Source: Castor canadensis (taxonomy: Eukaryota; Chordata; Mammalia; Rodentia; Castoridae). From it: a stretch of DNA of 64,000 nucleotides. The first letter of the stretch is position 1. Every line of letters starts with the position of its first letter. Below the pieces are notes generated by a model. That model was not told where the DNA came from. It saw only the letters and a list, made by a program, of their open reading frames with translations, and made no database searches. Below, piece after piece: positions 37,872 through 52,063 of the stretch. The DNA lies in NCBI RefSeq assembly GCF_047511655.1, contig NC_133394.1, positions 60,482,501-60,546,500 of the forward strand. The letters are read 5' to 3'. The position numbers and the translations under genes are program-made.

Positions 37872-40800
37872 GTGCCTGCAAATATTGCGGCTGGCCTATC
37901 TTCCAAAGCAAAAGGAATCCCTTTTGAATGTGGTACACGTCACACGATGGAGACAGATCCTCGACCTCTGGATCCTGTGACAAATACATGCTTCCTCCTG
38001 GAATCTCTCCAGGGAAAATACACACGGCCCGTCAACCAGATTCCCTTGGCTTGCTGCCGTGAGGGGCTTCAGCTAAGTAGGTAAGTAAGGAATCGCCTTG
38101 GAGTACCAAGAAGGGTTACGTTTTCTTAAAAAATATGTAGCAACCAAGGGTCCTGCACTCACATTTCTTCACTATCACCTCTGCCCCGAGTGTCAAGGCC
38201 CCACGGATCTGAAGGCAACTGGCGTGGAGGCAAGCGGACTACGAAAATGAAAATCTGCAAATAACTCACACAGGCTCGTGCCACACTTTAAAGCAGGTCC
38301 TAAACGCAAGGTGCCCTTCCTACATGGATTTCCACCATCAGCCATCCAAAAGGTGAGGAAAGAAGAAAGCAGACAGCTTCTCAACACCTTGAAGAGGTCA
38401 CTCGGTCAGCATGGAAAATGGTTGCATTTTCCACCATGTAAACTGAGGTGCAATTGCGTACAGTCCTGTGGACCTGATTCTGTGACGGGTCAAAATGCGG
38501 CAGGTGTTCCCAATGTTTCTCAGGGTGAAAATTAAGAAGCTCTTAAGCTCCGACCAGGTGTACGCGCTGGGACGCAAGAGGATCCTGGTTGAGGATAGCT
38601 AACGTCACGTGGGGCAATCTGTAAACCACACGTGGAGACTTATCTGATCCTTTTCCGATACACGTGAATGACAGGAGAGGCCAGGGCGTCCCTGGGACCA
38701 GGCGCGGTGTACGCTTTTGCCTCGGAAGGATGAGGTGAGGAGACCCGCGAAATGCACAGATACACAGCATTAAAATGCCTCATTCCATGTGGGTTCGCGT
38801 TGCCAAAGTCCAAAGCAGGGTGATTACCAATCAAAGACATGCTTTTACCTTAACGCTTAGGGATGAAGACTGTCAACTTAACAAGAGCAGTTCACTTAGA
38901 AACGCCCCTCAAGAGCCAACAATTCAAAATTAACAGCAGAGGTCGGACAGAGAGAGAACTGCACAGGGAGCAATCCTGGCACGGGAGAGGAAACAATGGC
39001 AAGATTAAAGCTACAAGTCCGGGAGGGAGGGTGAACATGCCTTGCAGCGTGCAGGCTCAATTCCAGAAGGAGGTGTGAAATGGAGGGAGAAAGAAAGCTT
39101 CCGGTGGCGCCGGGTATGAACTGAATGAAGGTTCGCAGGTCAAGCTTACTTTGGAATGAGAAATGAGAATAGATTACATCCCATGCCACACCTCTTCAGT
39201 CAAGACCCACGTGGTAAATGCGTCTAAGTCATGCATACGTGTCATCCCTTCCTGCTCCGTCCCTAGATTCCCAGGCGATGCCACAATGGAGAAGAGTGGG
39301 GAGAGGTGAAATTAGGAAACCTTACCCTACGGTGACATGCAGACAGATAGACTGGTGTACACAAAACGACATAGTGATGAACACTGGGCATACAAAGAAG
39401 ACAACACCTACTTTCCTAGAGGAGTTCAAACAAAGAAAACAGCTTCCCCTAGAACGGTTTTGAGCCTTCTCAAGGCATAAGAGGTTGATTCTTAGCCTGA
39501 TTCTGGGAGAGGGCTGGGATTCGGCCTAGGCCACAAATGCCTGCTGCATGCAGAGTAGCTGTGTCATGATTTTCCTGGTAGGAATAGAGGCGTGATCCGA
39601 GGCGGGTGTTTGGGGGGGGCATGTTGTAGTGCTTGCCTGCGGGTGGAGGTCCTGGCGGAGTAATCGAAAGGTCCGGCTCATCGAGGGACCCCTTCGGATC
39701 CTGGCTGCAATCGAGGAGACTGGGGGCGCATACGGTCTCCACTGCGTCCCTTGAATCGGTCACGATCACGTGGGTCATCTCGTTGACACGCGCACTCTCT
39801 TCACCTAAGTGGAGAAAAATTTAAATATTAGACTCAGCCTGATGGTGAGGGATGTGATCAATCCTAAGTTCCTCTGCCTGGGTGCACAGGCTGGTGTCAG
39901 CGTGGTTCCCTTCCAAGGGCCGGAGGTCCAAAGGCCATTTCCCAGGATTGAGCCTCGTCAGAAGTTCCTGGGGAGGACTGGCTGGGACAGGGACGAGAAA
40001 TCAGGCAGTCAGTAAACACAGAGAGGAAAATCATAAACATTTCAACACCTGGACGGAAACCCGAGGGTCCTAAGTGCATTGGACGAGGATGGCTTTTGCT
40101 GTGTTCCACCTCGGAGACCATCTGAGGCCAGGGGTCACGAATCCACCCTGAAGTCAGTGGACATAATCGCTGAGCGGGTAAATCTCGTGCCCAGCACCCT
40201 GTGAGACAGGTCTCCTTAAATCTCCTGGTGCTGTCTTTAACGTGCTTATCCCTCTTGGATGCCTGGGAATACGTTGCCCAAGCTCAATTTTGACGGGAGA
40301 GAAACCTCCTTTTGAATGTGGCAGACTCCGTATTACGGACACACATCCCTGACCTCTTGACTCTGTGACAAATACATGCTTCCTTTTGGAAGCACCTTTC
40401 CAGGAAACAGTACACACAGGTCCCACAACCCTCACTCTTTAAGGCCGCTGCAATGAGGTTTTGCAGCTAAATATTTAGGTAAGCAATCGCTGTTGTAGCC
40501 CGATGAGAGGAAAGTTGTAAAAGAACGTCATGTCACCACCAAGGACTTCCCCTCATAGTTCTTCACTATCACCTGTTCCCTGAAGCATCAAGGCCCTACA
40601 TTCCTGAAAGGGAGAACGGTGTGGGGAAGCAGAATATGACAACCAAGTCTGCACCTATCTCAAACACTGCTTGTGCCACACTAATCAACACGTGTCCTTT
40701 AGGCAGTGTGCCCATCCTACACGTATTTTCACCCGAAGCCTTCAAGAGGTGAGGAGAGAAGAAAGAAGACAGGTTCTGAAAAGCGGCAGGATGTTCCTGT

Positions 40801-42604
40801 GTCAGGATGGAAAAAGATTTCCTTTTCCAGCATGCAAGCCTGAAGGTTGAATTGCATACAATTTGTAGGCCCGGTTTTGTTATGGGCAAAATTGCTGCAG
40901 TTATTCTCAACGTTTCTAAGTGTGAAAACTAAGATGCTTTGGCCCTTCCCGCAACCTGTACGGACTCCAGGTCCTTGAGGCTTCTGAGGGAGATCGGTTA
41001 CCATTATCAAGTCTGATATCGTCCAAACTACACCTGGAGACTTAGAAGAGGCCTTTCCCTGTGTGTGACATTGGATGTCAGAGCCCAGGAAGTAAGTCAA
41101 TGGGGGCAGAGAAAGGGTAGGTTTTGGCCACAGAAATAGGAGCTGAGGATACCAGGGAAATACAAAGAAACCCCCACACTTAACCTGCCTCCATGCACGT
41201 CGCTTCGCAGTTCCCGAAGCTCAAGCCAGGGTCATGCAAAATTGAATGCATACGTTTCACATAACGCTCCTGTTTCTAGACTATCAAGCTAACGACAGCG
41301 GTTTAACGAGAAACACCCCTCAAGGCCAATGCGCCCAAAGTGAACACCCAGTGACGGACAGTGCCAGAAGTCCAGAGGGCGAATCCTGGCAGCCCCGGAG
41401 AAGAAAGCTACGAGGCCCTGAGGGTGAAGCTGAGGGGCAGAGTGCAGTATCAACTGAAGAAGGAGCTGTAAGTACATGGAGAAAGGAAGTTTTCGGTGTG
41501 GCCGAGCATGAACTAAACGAAGGATAGAAGGCCAAGGTGAAGTGGCACTGAGTAGAGACTCGGACCCCTGACATATCTCTTTCTACAGGACCTCCGTGAT
41601 CAGCGTGTCAGAGTGTGCTCTTTCACCACATTTCAGGGAAAGCACAGCGTGGGGAAGACAGGGGTGGCCTGATCTTTGGAAACTTTACCCTAAGGAGACT
41701 TGCAGATAGGTAGGAGCACACAAACTATGGATTGAAAGGCTCTGAGCATACGGAGAAGACAGCATGCATTTCCCTACGGCAAAGGGAAAAAAACATTCTC
41801 CTAGAAGGGATGTGGACCTTCTTGAGATGTGAGTGTTGAGTGCTACTCTGATTCTGGGTGCGTGTGTTGGGATTCGGCCCACACCCCAGGTGCCCGCTGC
41901 ATGCAGAACAGCTGCGTCATGATTTTCTTCACGGGAACGGAGGTATGATCTGAGACGGGTCATTTGAAGGAATGCTCTACGGCGTACCTTTGGGTGAGGG
42001 TCCTGGCAGAGCGACTGGCTGGTCCAGCTCATCAAGGGACACCTCTTGCTCCCGGACAGGATCGCAGAAGTTGAGTGTGGATGCGGACCCTGGTGAGTCC
42101 CGTGCATCGGGCACGTCCACGTGGATCATTGGAGTGGCTCGTGGACTGCCTTCACCTAGGAGGAGGAAAATTGAAATACACATTCGGCCCGATGGGGAGC
42201 GGTGTGATCCATCCTAACTCCCTGTGCCTCGTGTGCAGAGGCTGCTGACAGCATGGTTCTCCCGGAGCTTCAGGAAGGCCAAAGGCCACGCCCCAGATGG
42301 AGCCTCTGGAGAAGGACCTGGGGACGACCCGCTGAGAACAGGTGGGAAAAAGCAGGGATTCCACCAAGACAGAGAAAAGGCTACCTTCAATACTTGGATG
42401 CCTGGATGGAGATCAAAGATCTCTCAGAGCACTGGACAAGGACGGCTGTGCCTGACTTCCACCTGGACGCTATCTGGGGCCCTCTGATATCTACCCTCCC
42501 GTCAGTGGACATAATCGCCTGGATGATTCTTGCGCAGCGCACGTTCCAGGACAGGTCTTTTTCAGGTACAGTGCTGCGTGCACTGATGTACTCCACCCTC
42601 GTGG
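37872..42604. repeat. Array unit 9 (4,733 bp)
   Basis: Exon-like blocks lie at 39637-39804 (A) and 41988-42155 (B). It is the sister of unit 6 (CTTGGAGTACC near 38100, CCAGGTCCTTG near 40969). It shares AAGAGGTTGATT near 39482 with unit 10, and the GATGATT variant near 42524 with units 10-12. Confidence 0.97.
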
Positions 42605-45600
42605 GTGCCTGCAAATATTGCGGCTGGCCTATCTTCCAAAGCAAAAGGAATCCCTTTTGAATGTGGTACACGTCACACGATGGAGACAGATCCTCGACCT
42701 CTGGATCCTGTGACAAATACATGCTTCCTCCTGGAATCTCTCCAGGGAAAATACACACGGCCCGTCAACCAGATTCCCTTGGCTTGCTGCCGTGAGGGGC
42801 TTCAGCTAAGTAGGTAAGTAAGGAATCGCCTTGGGGTACCAAGAAGGGTTACGTTTTCTTAAAAAATATGTAGCAACCAAGGGTCCTGCACTCACATTTC
42901 TTCACTATCACCTCTGCCCCGAGTGTCAAGGCCCCACGGATCTGAAGGCAACTGGCGTGGAGGCAAGCGGACTACGAAAATGAAAATCTGCAAATAACTC
43001 ACACAGGCTCGTGCCACACTTTAAAGCAGGTCCTAAACGCAAGGTGCCCTTCCTACATGGATTTCCACCATCAGCCATCCAAAAGGTGAGGAAAGAAGAA
43101 AGCAGACAGCTTCTCAACACCTTGAAGAGGTCACTCGGTCAGCATGGAAAATGGTTGCATTTTCCACCATGTAAACTGAGGTGCAATTGCGTACAGTCCT
43201 GTGGACCTGATTCTGTGACGGGTCAAAATGCGGCAGGTGTTCCCAATGTTTCTCAGGGTGAAAATTAAGAAGCTCTTAAGCTCCGACCAGGTGTACGCGC
43301 TGGGACGCAAGAGGATCCTGGTTGAGGATAGCTAACGTCACGTGGGGCAATCTGTAAACCACACGTGGAGACTTATCTGATCCTTTTCCGATACACGTGA
43401 ATGACAGGAGAGGCCAGGGCGTCCCTGGGACCAGGCGCGGTGTACGCTTTTGCCTCGGAAGGATGAGGTGAGGAGACCCGCGAAATGCACAGATACACAG
43501 CATTAAAATGCCTCATTCCATGTGGGTTCGCGTTGCCAAAGTCCAAAGCAGGGTGATTACCAATCAAAGACATGCTTTTACCTTAACGCTTAGGGATGAA
43601 GACTGTCAACTTAACAAGAGCAGTTCACTTAGAAACGCCCCTCAAGAGCCAACAATTCAAAATTAACAGCAGAGGTCGGACAGAGAGAGAACTGCACAGG
43701 GAGCAATCCTGGCACGGGAGAGGAAACAATGGCAAGATTAAAGCTACAAGTCCGGGAGGGAGGGTGAACATGCCTTGCAGCGTGCAGGCTCAATTCCAGA
43801 AGGAGGTGTGAAATGGAGGGAGAAAGAAAGCTTCCGGTGGCGCCGGGTATGAACTGAATGAAGGTTCGCAGGTCAAGCTTACTTTGGAATGAGAAATGAG
43901 AATAGATTACATCCCATGCCACACCTCTTCAGTCAAGACCCACGTGGTAAATGCGTCTAAGTCATGCATACGTGTCATCCCTTCCTGCTCCGTCCCTAGA
44001 TTCCCAGGCAATGCCACAATGGAGAAGAGTGGGGAGAGGTGAAATTAGGAAACCTTACCCTACGGTGACATGCAGACAGATAGACTGGTGTACACAAAAC
44101 GACATAGTGATGAACACTGGGCATACAAAGAAGACAACACCTACTTTCCTAGAGGAGTTCAAACAAAGAAAACAGCTTCCCCTAGAACGGTTTTGAGCCT
44201 TCTCAAGGCATAAGAGGTTGATTCTTAGCCTGATTCTGGGAGAGGGCTGGGATTCGGCCTAGGCCACAAATGCCTGCTGCATGCAGAGTAGCTGTGTCAT
44301 GATTTTCCTGGTAGGAATAGAGGCGTGATCCGAGGCGGGTGTTTGGGGGGGGCATGTTGTAGTGCTTGCCTGCGGGTGGAGGTCCTGGCGGAGTAATCGA
44401 AAGGTCCGGCTCATCGAGGGACCCCTTCGGATCCTGGCTGCAATCGAGGAGACTGGGGGCGCATACGGTCTCCACTGCGTCCCTTGAATCGGTCACGATC
44501 ACGTGGGTCATCTCGTTGACACGCGCACTCTCTTCACCTAAGTGGAGAAAAATTTAAATATTAGACTCAGCCTGATGGTGAGGGATGTGATCAATCCTAA
44601 GTTCCTCTGCCTGGGTGCACAGGCTGGTGTCAGCGTGGTTCCCTTCCAAGGGCCGGAGGTCCAAAGGCCATTTCCCAGGATTGAGCCTCGTCAGAAGTTC
44701 CTGGGGAGGACTGGCTGGGACAGGGACGAGAAATCAGGCAGTCAGTAAACACAGAGAGGAAAATCATAAACATTTCAACACCTGGACGGAAACCCGAGGG
44801 TCCTAAGTGCATTGGACGAGGATGGCTTTTGCTGTGTTCCACCTCGGAGACCATCTGAGGCCAGGGGTCACGAATCCACCCTGAAGTCAGTGGACATAAT
44901 CGCTGAGCGGGTAAATCTCGTGCCCAGCACCCTGTGAGACAGGTCTCCTTAAATCTCCTGGTGCTGTCTTTAACGTGCTTATCCCTCTTGGATGCCTGGG
45001 AATACGTTGCCCAAGCTCAATTTTGACGGGAGAGAAACCTCCTTTTGAATGTGGCAGACTCCGTATTACGGACACACATCCCTGACCTCTTGACTCTGTG
45101 ACAAATACATGCTTCCTTTTGGAAGCACCTTTCCAGGAAACAGTACACACAGGTCCCACAACCCTCACTCTTTAAGGCCGCTGCAATGAGGTTTTGCAGC
45201 TAAATATTTAGGTAAGCAATCGCTGTTGTAGCCCGATGAGAGGAAAGTTGTAAAAGAACGTCATGTCACCACCAAGGACTTCCCCTCATAGTTCTTCACT
45301 ATCACCTGTTCCCTGAAGCATCAAGGCCCTACATTCCTGAAAGGGAGAACGGTGTGGGGAAGCAGAATATGACAACCAAGTCTGCACCTATCTCAAACAC
45401 TGCTTGTGCCACACTAATCAACACGTGTCCTTTAGGCAGTGTGCCCATCCTACACGTATTTTCACCCGAAGCCTTCAAGAGGTGAGGAGAGAAGAAAGAA
45501 GACAGGTTCTGAAAAGCGGCAGGATGTTCCTGTGTCAGGATGGAAAAAGATTTCCTTTTCCAGCATGCAAGCCTGAAGGTTGAATTGCATACAATTTGTA

Positions 45601-47337
45601 GGCCCGGTTTTGTTATGGGCAAAATTGCTGCAGTTATTCTCAACGTTTCTAAGTGTGAAAACTAAGATGCTTTGGCCCTTCCCGCAACCTGTACGGACTC
45701 CAGCTCCTTGAGGCTTCTGAGGGAGATCGGTTACCATTATCAAGTCTGATATCGTACAAACTACACCTGGAGACTTAGAAGAGGCCTTTCCCTGTGTGTG
45801 ACATTGGATGTCAGAGCCCAGGAAGTAAGTCAATGGGGGCAGAGAAAGGGTAGGTTTTGGCCACAGAAATAGGAGCTGAGGATACAAGGGAAATACAAAG
45901 AAACCCCCACACTTAACCTGCCTCCATGCACGTCGCTTCGCAGTTCCCGAAGCTCAAGCCAGGGTCATGCAAAATTGAATGCATACGTTTCACATAACGC
46001 TCCTGTTTCCAGACTATCAAGCTAACGACAGCGGTTTAACGAGAAACACCCCTCAAGGCCAATGCGCCCAAAGTGAACACCCAGTGACGGACAGTGCCAG
46101 AAGTCCAGAGGGCGAATCTTGGCAGCCCCGGAGAAGAAAGCTACGAGGCCCTGAGGGTGAAGCTGAGGGGCAGAGTGCAGTATCAACTGAAGAAGGAGCT
46201 GTAAGTACATGGAGAAAGGAAGTTTTCGGTGTGGCCGAGCATGAACTAAACGAAGGATAGAAGGCCAAGGTGAAGTGGCACTGAGTAGAGACTCGGACCC
46301 CTGACATATCTCTTTCTACAGGACCTCCGTGATCAGCGTGTCAGAGTGTGCTCTTTCACCACATTTCAGGGAAAGCACAGCGTGGGGAAGACAGGGGTGG
46401 CCTGATCTTTGGAAACTTTACCCTAAGGAGACTTGCAGATAGGTAGGAGCACACAAACTATGGATTGAAAGGCTCTGAGCATACGGAGAAGACAGCATGC
46501 ATTTCCCTACGGCAAAGGGAAAAAAACATTCTCCTAGAAGGGATGTGGACCTTCTTGAGATGTGAGTGTTGAGTGCTACTCTGATTCTGGGTGCGTGTGT
46601 TGGGATTCGGCCCACACCCCAGGTGCCCGCTGCATGCAGAACAGCTGCGTCATGATTTTCTTCACGGGAACGGAGGTATGATCTGAGACGGGTCATTTGA
46701 AGGAATGCTCTACGGCGTACCTTTGGGTGAGGGTCCTGGCAGAGCGACTGGCTGGTCCAGCTCATCAAGGGACACCTCTTGCTCCCGGACAGGATCGCAG
46801 AAGTTGAGTGTGGATGCGGACCCTGGTGAGTCCCGTGCATCGGGCACGTCCACGTGGATCATTGGAGTGGCTCGTGGACTGCCTTCACCTAGGAGGAGGA
46901 AAATTGAAATACACATTCGGCCCGATGGGGAGCGGTGTGATCCATCCTAACTCCCTGTGCCTCGTGTGCAGAGGCTGCTGACAGCATGGTTCTCCCGGAG
47001 CTTCAGGAAGGCCAAAGGCCACGCCCCAGATGGAGCCTCTGGAGAAGGACCTGGGGACGACCCGCTGAGAACAGGTGGGAAAAAGCAGGGATTCCACCAA
47101 GACAGAGAAAAGGCTACCTTCAATACTTGGATGCCTGGATGGAGATCAAAGATCTCTCAGAGCACTGGACAAGGACGGCTGTGCCTGACTTCCACCTGGA
47201 CGCTATCTGGGGCCCTCTGATATCTACCCTCCCGTCAGTGGACATAATCGCCTGGATGATTCTTGCGCAGCGCACGTTCCAGGACAGGTCTTTTTCAGGT
47301 ACAGTGCTGCGTGCACTGATGTACTCCACCCTCGTGG
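42605..47337. repeat. Array unit 10 (4,733 bp)
   Basis: Exon-like blocks lie at 44370-44537 (A) and 46721-46888 (B). Private changes include CCAGGCAATGCC near 44009, ATCGTACAAAC near 45756 and TTTCCAGAC near 46009. It is the last unit carrying the 7-bp AATGAGA duplication. Confidence 0.97.
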
Positions 47338-50300
47338 GTGCCTGCAAATATTGCGGCTGGCCTATCTTCCAAAGCAAAAGGAATCCCTTTTGAATGTGGT
47401 ACACGTCACACGATGGAGACAGATCCTCGACCTCTGGATCCTGTGACAAATACATGCTTCCTCCTGGAATCTCTCCAGGGAAAATACACACGGCCCGTCA
47501 ACCAGATTCCCTTGGCTTGCTGCCGTGAGGGGCTTCAGCTAAGTAGGTAAGTAAGGAATCGCCTTGGGGTACCAAGAAGGGTTATGTTTTCTTAAAAAAT
47601 ATGTAGCAACCAAGGGTCCTGCACTCACATTTCTTCACTATCACCTCTGCCCCGAGTGTCAAGGCCCCACGGATCTGAAGGCAACTGGCGTGGAGGCAAG
47701 CGGACTACGAAAATGAAAATCTGCAAATAACTCACACAGGCTCGTGCCACACTTTAAAGCAGGTCCTAAACGCAAGGTGCCCTTCCTACATGGATTTCCA
47801 CCATCAGCCATCCAAAAGGTGAGGAAAGATGAAAGCAGACAGCTTCTCAACACCTTGAAGAGGTCACTCGGTCAGCATGGAAAATGGTTGCATTTTCCAC
47901 CATGTAAACTGAGGTGCAATTGCGTACAGTCCTGTGGACCTGATTCTGTGACGGGTCAAAATGCGGCAGGTGTTCCCAATGTTTCTCAGGGTGAAAATTA
48001 AGAAGCTCTTAAGCTCCGACCAGGTGTACGCGCTGGGACGCAAGAGGATCCTGGTTGAGGATAGCTAACGTCACGTGGGGCAATCTGTAAACCACACGTG
48101 GAGACTTATCTGATCCTTTTCCGATACACGTGAATGACAGGAGAGGCCAGGGCGTCCCTGGGACCAGGCGCGGTGTACGCTTTTGCCTCGGAAGGATGAG
48201 GTGAGGAGACCCGCGAAATGCACAGATACACAGCATTAAAATGCCTCATTCCATGTGGGTTCGCGTTGCCAAAGTCCAAAGCAGGGTGATTACCAATCAA
48301 AGACATGCTTTTACCTTAACGCTTAGGGATGAAGACTGTCAACTTAACAAGAGCAGTTCACTTAGAAACGCCCCTCAAGAGCCAACAATTCAAAATTAAC
48401 AGCAGAGGTCGGACAGAGAGAGAACTGCACAGGGAGCAATCCTGGCACGGGAGAGGAAACAATGGCAAGATTAAAGCTACAAGTCCGGGAGGGAGGGTGA
48501 ACATGCCTTGCAGCGTGCAGGCTCAATTCCAGAAGGAGGTGTGAAATGGAGGGAGAAAGAAAGCTTCCGGTGGCGCCGGGTATGAACTGAATGAAGGTTC
48601 GCAGGTCAAGCTTACTTTGGAATGAGAATAGATTACATCCCATGCCACACCTCTTCAGTCAAGACCCACGTGGTAAATGCGTCTAAGTCATGCATACGTG
48701 TCATCCCTTCCTGCTCCGTCCCTAGATTCCCAGGGGGTGCCACAATGGAGAAGAGTGGGGAGAGGTGAAATTAGGAAACCTTACCCTACGGTGACATGCA
48801 GACAGATAGACTGGTGTACACAAAACGACATAGTGATGAACACTGGGCATACAAAGAAGACAACACCTACTTTCCTAGAGGAGTTCAAACAAAGAAAACA
48901 GCTTCCCCTAGAACGGTTTTGAGCCTTCTCAAGGCATAAGAGTTTGATTCTTAGCCTGATTCTGGGAGAGGGCTGGGATCGGCCTAGGCCACAAATGCCT
49001 GCTGCATGCAGAGTAGCTGTGTCATGATTTTCCTGGTAGGAATAGAGGCGTGATCCGAGGCGGGTGTTTGGGGGGGGGCATGTTGTAGTGCTTGCCTGCG
49101 GGTGGAGGTCCTGGCGGAGTAATCGAAAGGTCCGGCTCATCGAGGGACCCCTTCGGATCCTGGCTGCAATCGAGGAGACTGGGGGCGCATACGGTCTCCA
49201 CTGCGTCCCTTGAATCGGTCACGATCACGTGGGTCATCTCGTTGACACGCGCACTCTCTTCACCTAAGTGGAGAAAAATTTAAATATTAGACTCAGCCTG
49301 ATGGTGAGGGATGTGATCAATCCTAAGTTCCTCTGCCTGGGTGCACAGGCTGGTGTCAGCGTGGTTCCCTTCCAAGGGCCGGAGGTCCAAAGGCCATTTC
49401 CCAGGATTGAGCCTCGTCAGAAGTTCCTGGGGAGGACTGGCTGGGACAGGGACGAGAAATCAGGCAGTCAGTAACCACAGAGAGGAAAATCATAAACATT
49501 TCAACACCTGGACGGAAACCCGAGGGTCCTAAGTGCATTGGACGAGGATGGCTTTTGCTGTGTTCCACCTCGGAGACCATCTGAGGCCAGGGGTCACGAA
49601 TCCACCCTGAAGTCAGTGGACATAATCGCTGAGCGGGTAAATCTCGTGCCCAGCACCCTGTGAGACAGGTCTCCTTAAATCTCCTGGTGCTGTCTTTAAC
49701 GTGCTTATCCCTCTTGGATGCCTGGGAATACGTTGCCCAAGCTCAATTTTGACGGGAGAGAAACCTCCTTTTGAATGTGGCAGACTCCGTATTACGGACA
49801 CACATCCCTGACCTCTTGACTCTGTGACAAATACATGCTTCCTTTTGGAAGCACCTTTCCAGGAAACAGTACACACAGGTCCCACAACCCTCACTCTTTA
49901 AGGCCGCTGCAATGAGGTTTTGCAGCTAAATATTTAGGTAAGCAATCGCTGTTGTAGCCCGATGAGAGGAAAGTTGTAAAAGAACGTCATGTCACCACCA
50001 AGGACTTCCCCTCATAGTTCTTCACTATCACCTGTTCCCTGAAGCATCAAGGCCCTACATTCCTGAAAGGGAGAACGGTGTGGGGAAGCAGAATATGACA
50101 ACCAAGTCTGCACCTATCTCAAACACTGCTTGTGCCACACTAATCAACACGTGTCCTTTAGGCAGTGTGCCCATCCTACACGTATTTTCACCCGAAGCCT
50201 TCAAGAGGTGAGGAGAGAAGAAAGAAGACAGGTTCTGAAAAGCGGCAGGATGTTCCTGTGTCAGGATGGAAAAAGATTTCCTTTTCCAGCATGCAAGCCT

Positions 50301-52063
50301 GAAGGTTGAATTGCATACAATTTGTAGGCCCGGTTTTGTTATGGGCAAAATTGCTGCAGTTATTCTCAACGTTTCTAAGTGTGAAAACTAAGATGCTTTG
50401 GCCCTTCCCGCAACCTGTACGGACTCCAGCTCCTTGAGGCTTCTGAGGGAGATCGGTTACCATTATCAAGTCTGATATCGTCCAAACTACACCTGGAGAC
50501 TTAGAAGAGGCCTTTCCCTGTGTGTGACATTGGATGTCAGAGCCCAGGAAGTAAGTCAATGGGGGCAGAGAAAGGGTAGGTTTTGGCCACAGAAATAGGA
50601 GCTGAGGATACCAGGGAAATACAAAGAAACCCCCACACTTAACCTGCCTCCATGCACGTCGCTTCGCAGTTCCCGAAGCTCAAGCCAGGGTCATGCAAAA
50701 TTGAATGCATACGTTTCACATAACGCTCCTGTTTCTAGACTATCAAGCTAACGACAGCGGTTTAACGAGAAACACCCCTCAAGGCCAATGCGCCCAAAGT
50801 GAACACCCACTGACGGACAGTGCCAGAAGTCCAGAGGGCGAATCCTGGCAGCCCCGGAGAAGAAAGCTACGAGGCCCTGAGGGTGAAGCTGAGGGGCAGA
50901 GTGCAGTATCAACTGAAGAAGGAGCTGTAAGTACATGGAGAAAGGAAGTTTTCGGTGTGGCCGAGCATGAACTAAACGAAGGATAGAAGGCCAAGGTGAA
51001 GTGGCACTGAGTAGAGACTCGGACCCCTGACATATCTCTTTCTACAGGACCTCCGTGATCAGCGTGTCAGAGTGTGCTCTTTCACCACATTTCAGGGAAA
51101 GCACAGCGTGGGGAAGACAGGGGTGGCCTGATCTTTGGAAACTTTACCCTAAGGAGACTTGCAGATAGGTAGGAGCACACAAACTATGGATTGAAAGGCT
51201 CTGAGCATACGGAGAAGACAGCATGCATTTCCCTACGGCAAAGGGAAAAAAACATTCTCCTAGAAGGGATGTGGACCTTCTTGAGATGTGAGTGTTGAGT
51301 GCTACTCTGATTCTGGGTGCGTGTGTTGGGATTCGGCCCACACCCCAGGTGCCCGCTGCATGCAGAACAGCTGCGTCATGATTTTCTTCACGGGAACGGA
51401 GGTATGATCTGAGACGGGTCATTTGAAGGAATGCTCCACGGCGTACCTTTGGGTGAGGGTCCTGGCAGAGCGACTGGCTGGTCCAGCTCATCAAGGGACA
51501 CCTCTTGCTCCCGGACAGGATCGCAGAAGTTGAGTGTGGATGCGGACCCTGGTGAGTCCCGTGCATCGGGCACGTCCACGTGGATCATTGGAGTGGCTCG
51601 TGGACTGCCTTCACCTAGGAGGAGGAAAATTGAAATACACATTCGGCCCGATGGGGAGCGGTGTGATCCATCCTAACTCCCTGTGCCTCGTGTGCAGAGG
51701 CTGCTGACAGCATGGTTCTCCCGGAGCTTCAGGAAGGCCAAAGGCCACGCCCCAGATGGAGCCTCTGGAGAAGGACCTGGGGACGACCCGCTGAGAACAG
51801 GTGGGAAAAAGCAGGGATTCCACCAAGACAGAGAAAAGGCTACCTTCAATACTTGGATGCCTGGATGGAGATCAAAGATCTCTCAGAGCACTGGACAAGG
51901 ACGGCTGTGCCTGACTTCCACCTGGACGCTATCTGGGGCCCTCTGATATCTACCCTCCCGTCAGTGGACATAATCGCCTGGATGATTCTTGCGCAGCGCA
52001 CGTTCCAGGACAGGTCTTTTTCAGGTACAGTGCTGCGTGCACTGATGTACTCCACCCTCGTGG
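47338..52063. repeat. Array unit 11 (4,726 bp)
   Basis: Exon-like blocks lie at 49096-49263 (A) and 51447-51614 (B). The 7-bp duplication is absent. The unit has CCAGGGGGTGCC near 48732 and GGGATCGGCC near 48975 (one T deleted), both shared only with unit 12. The G run next to the exon A donor is 9 long here rather than 8. Confidence 0.97.
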
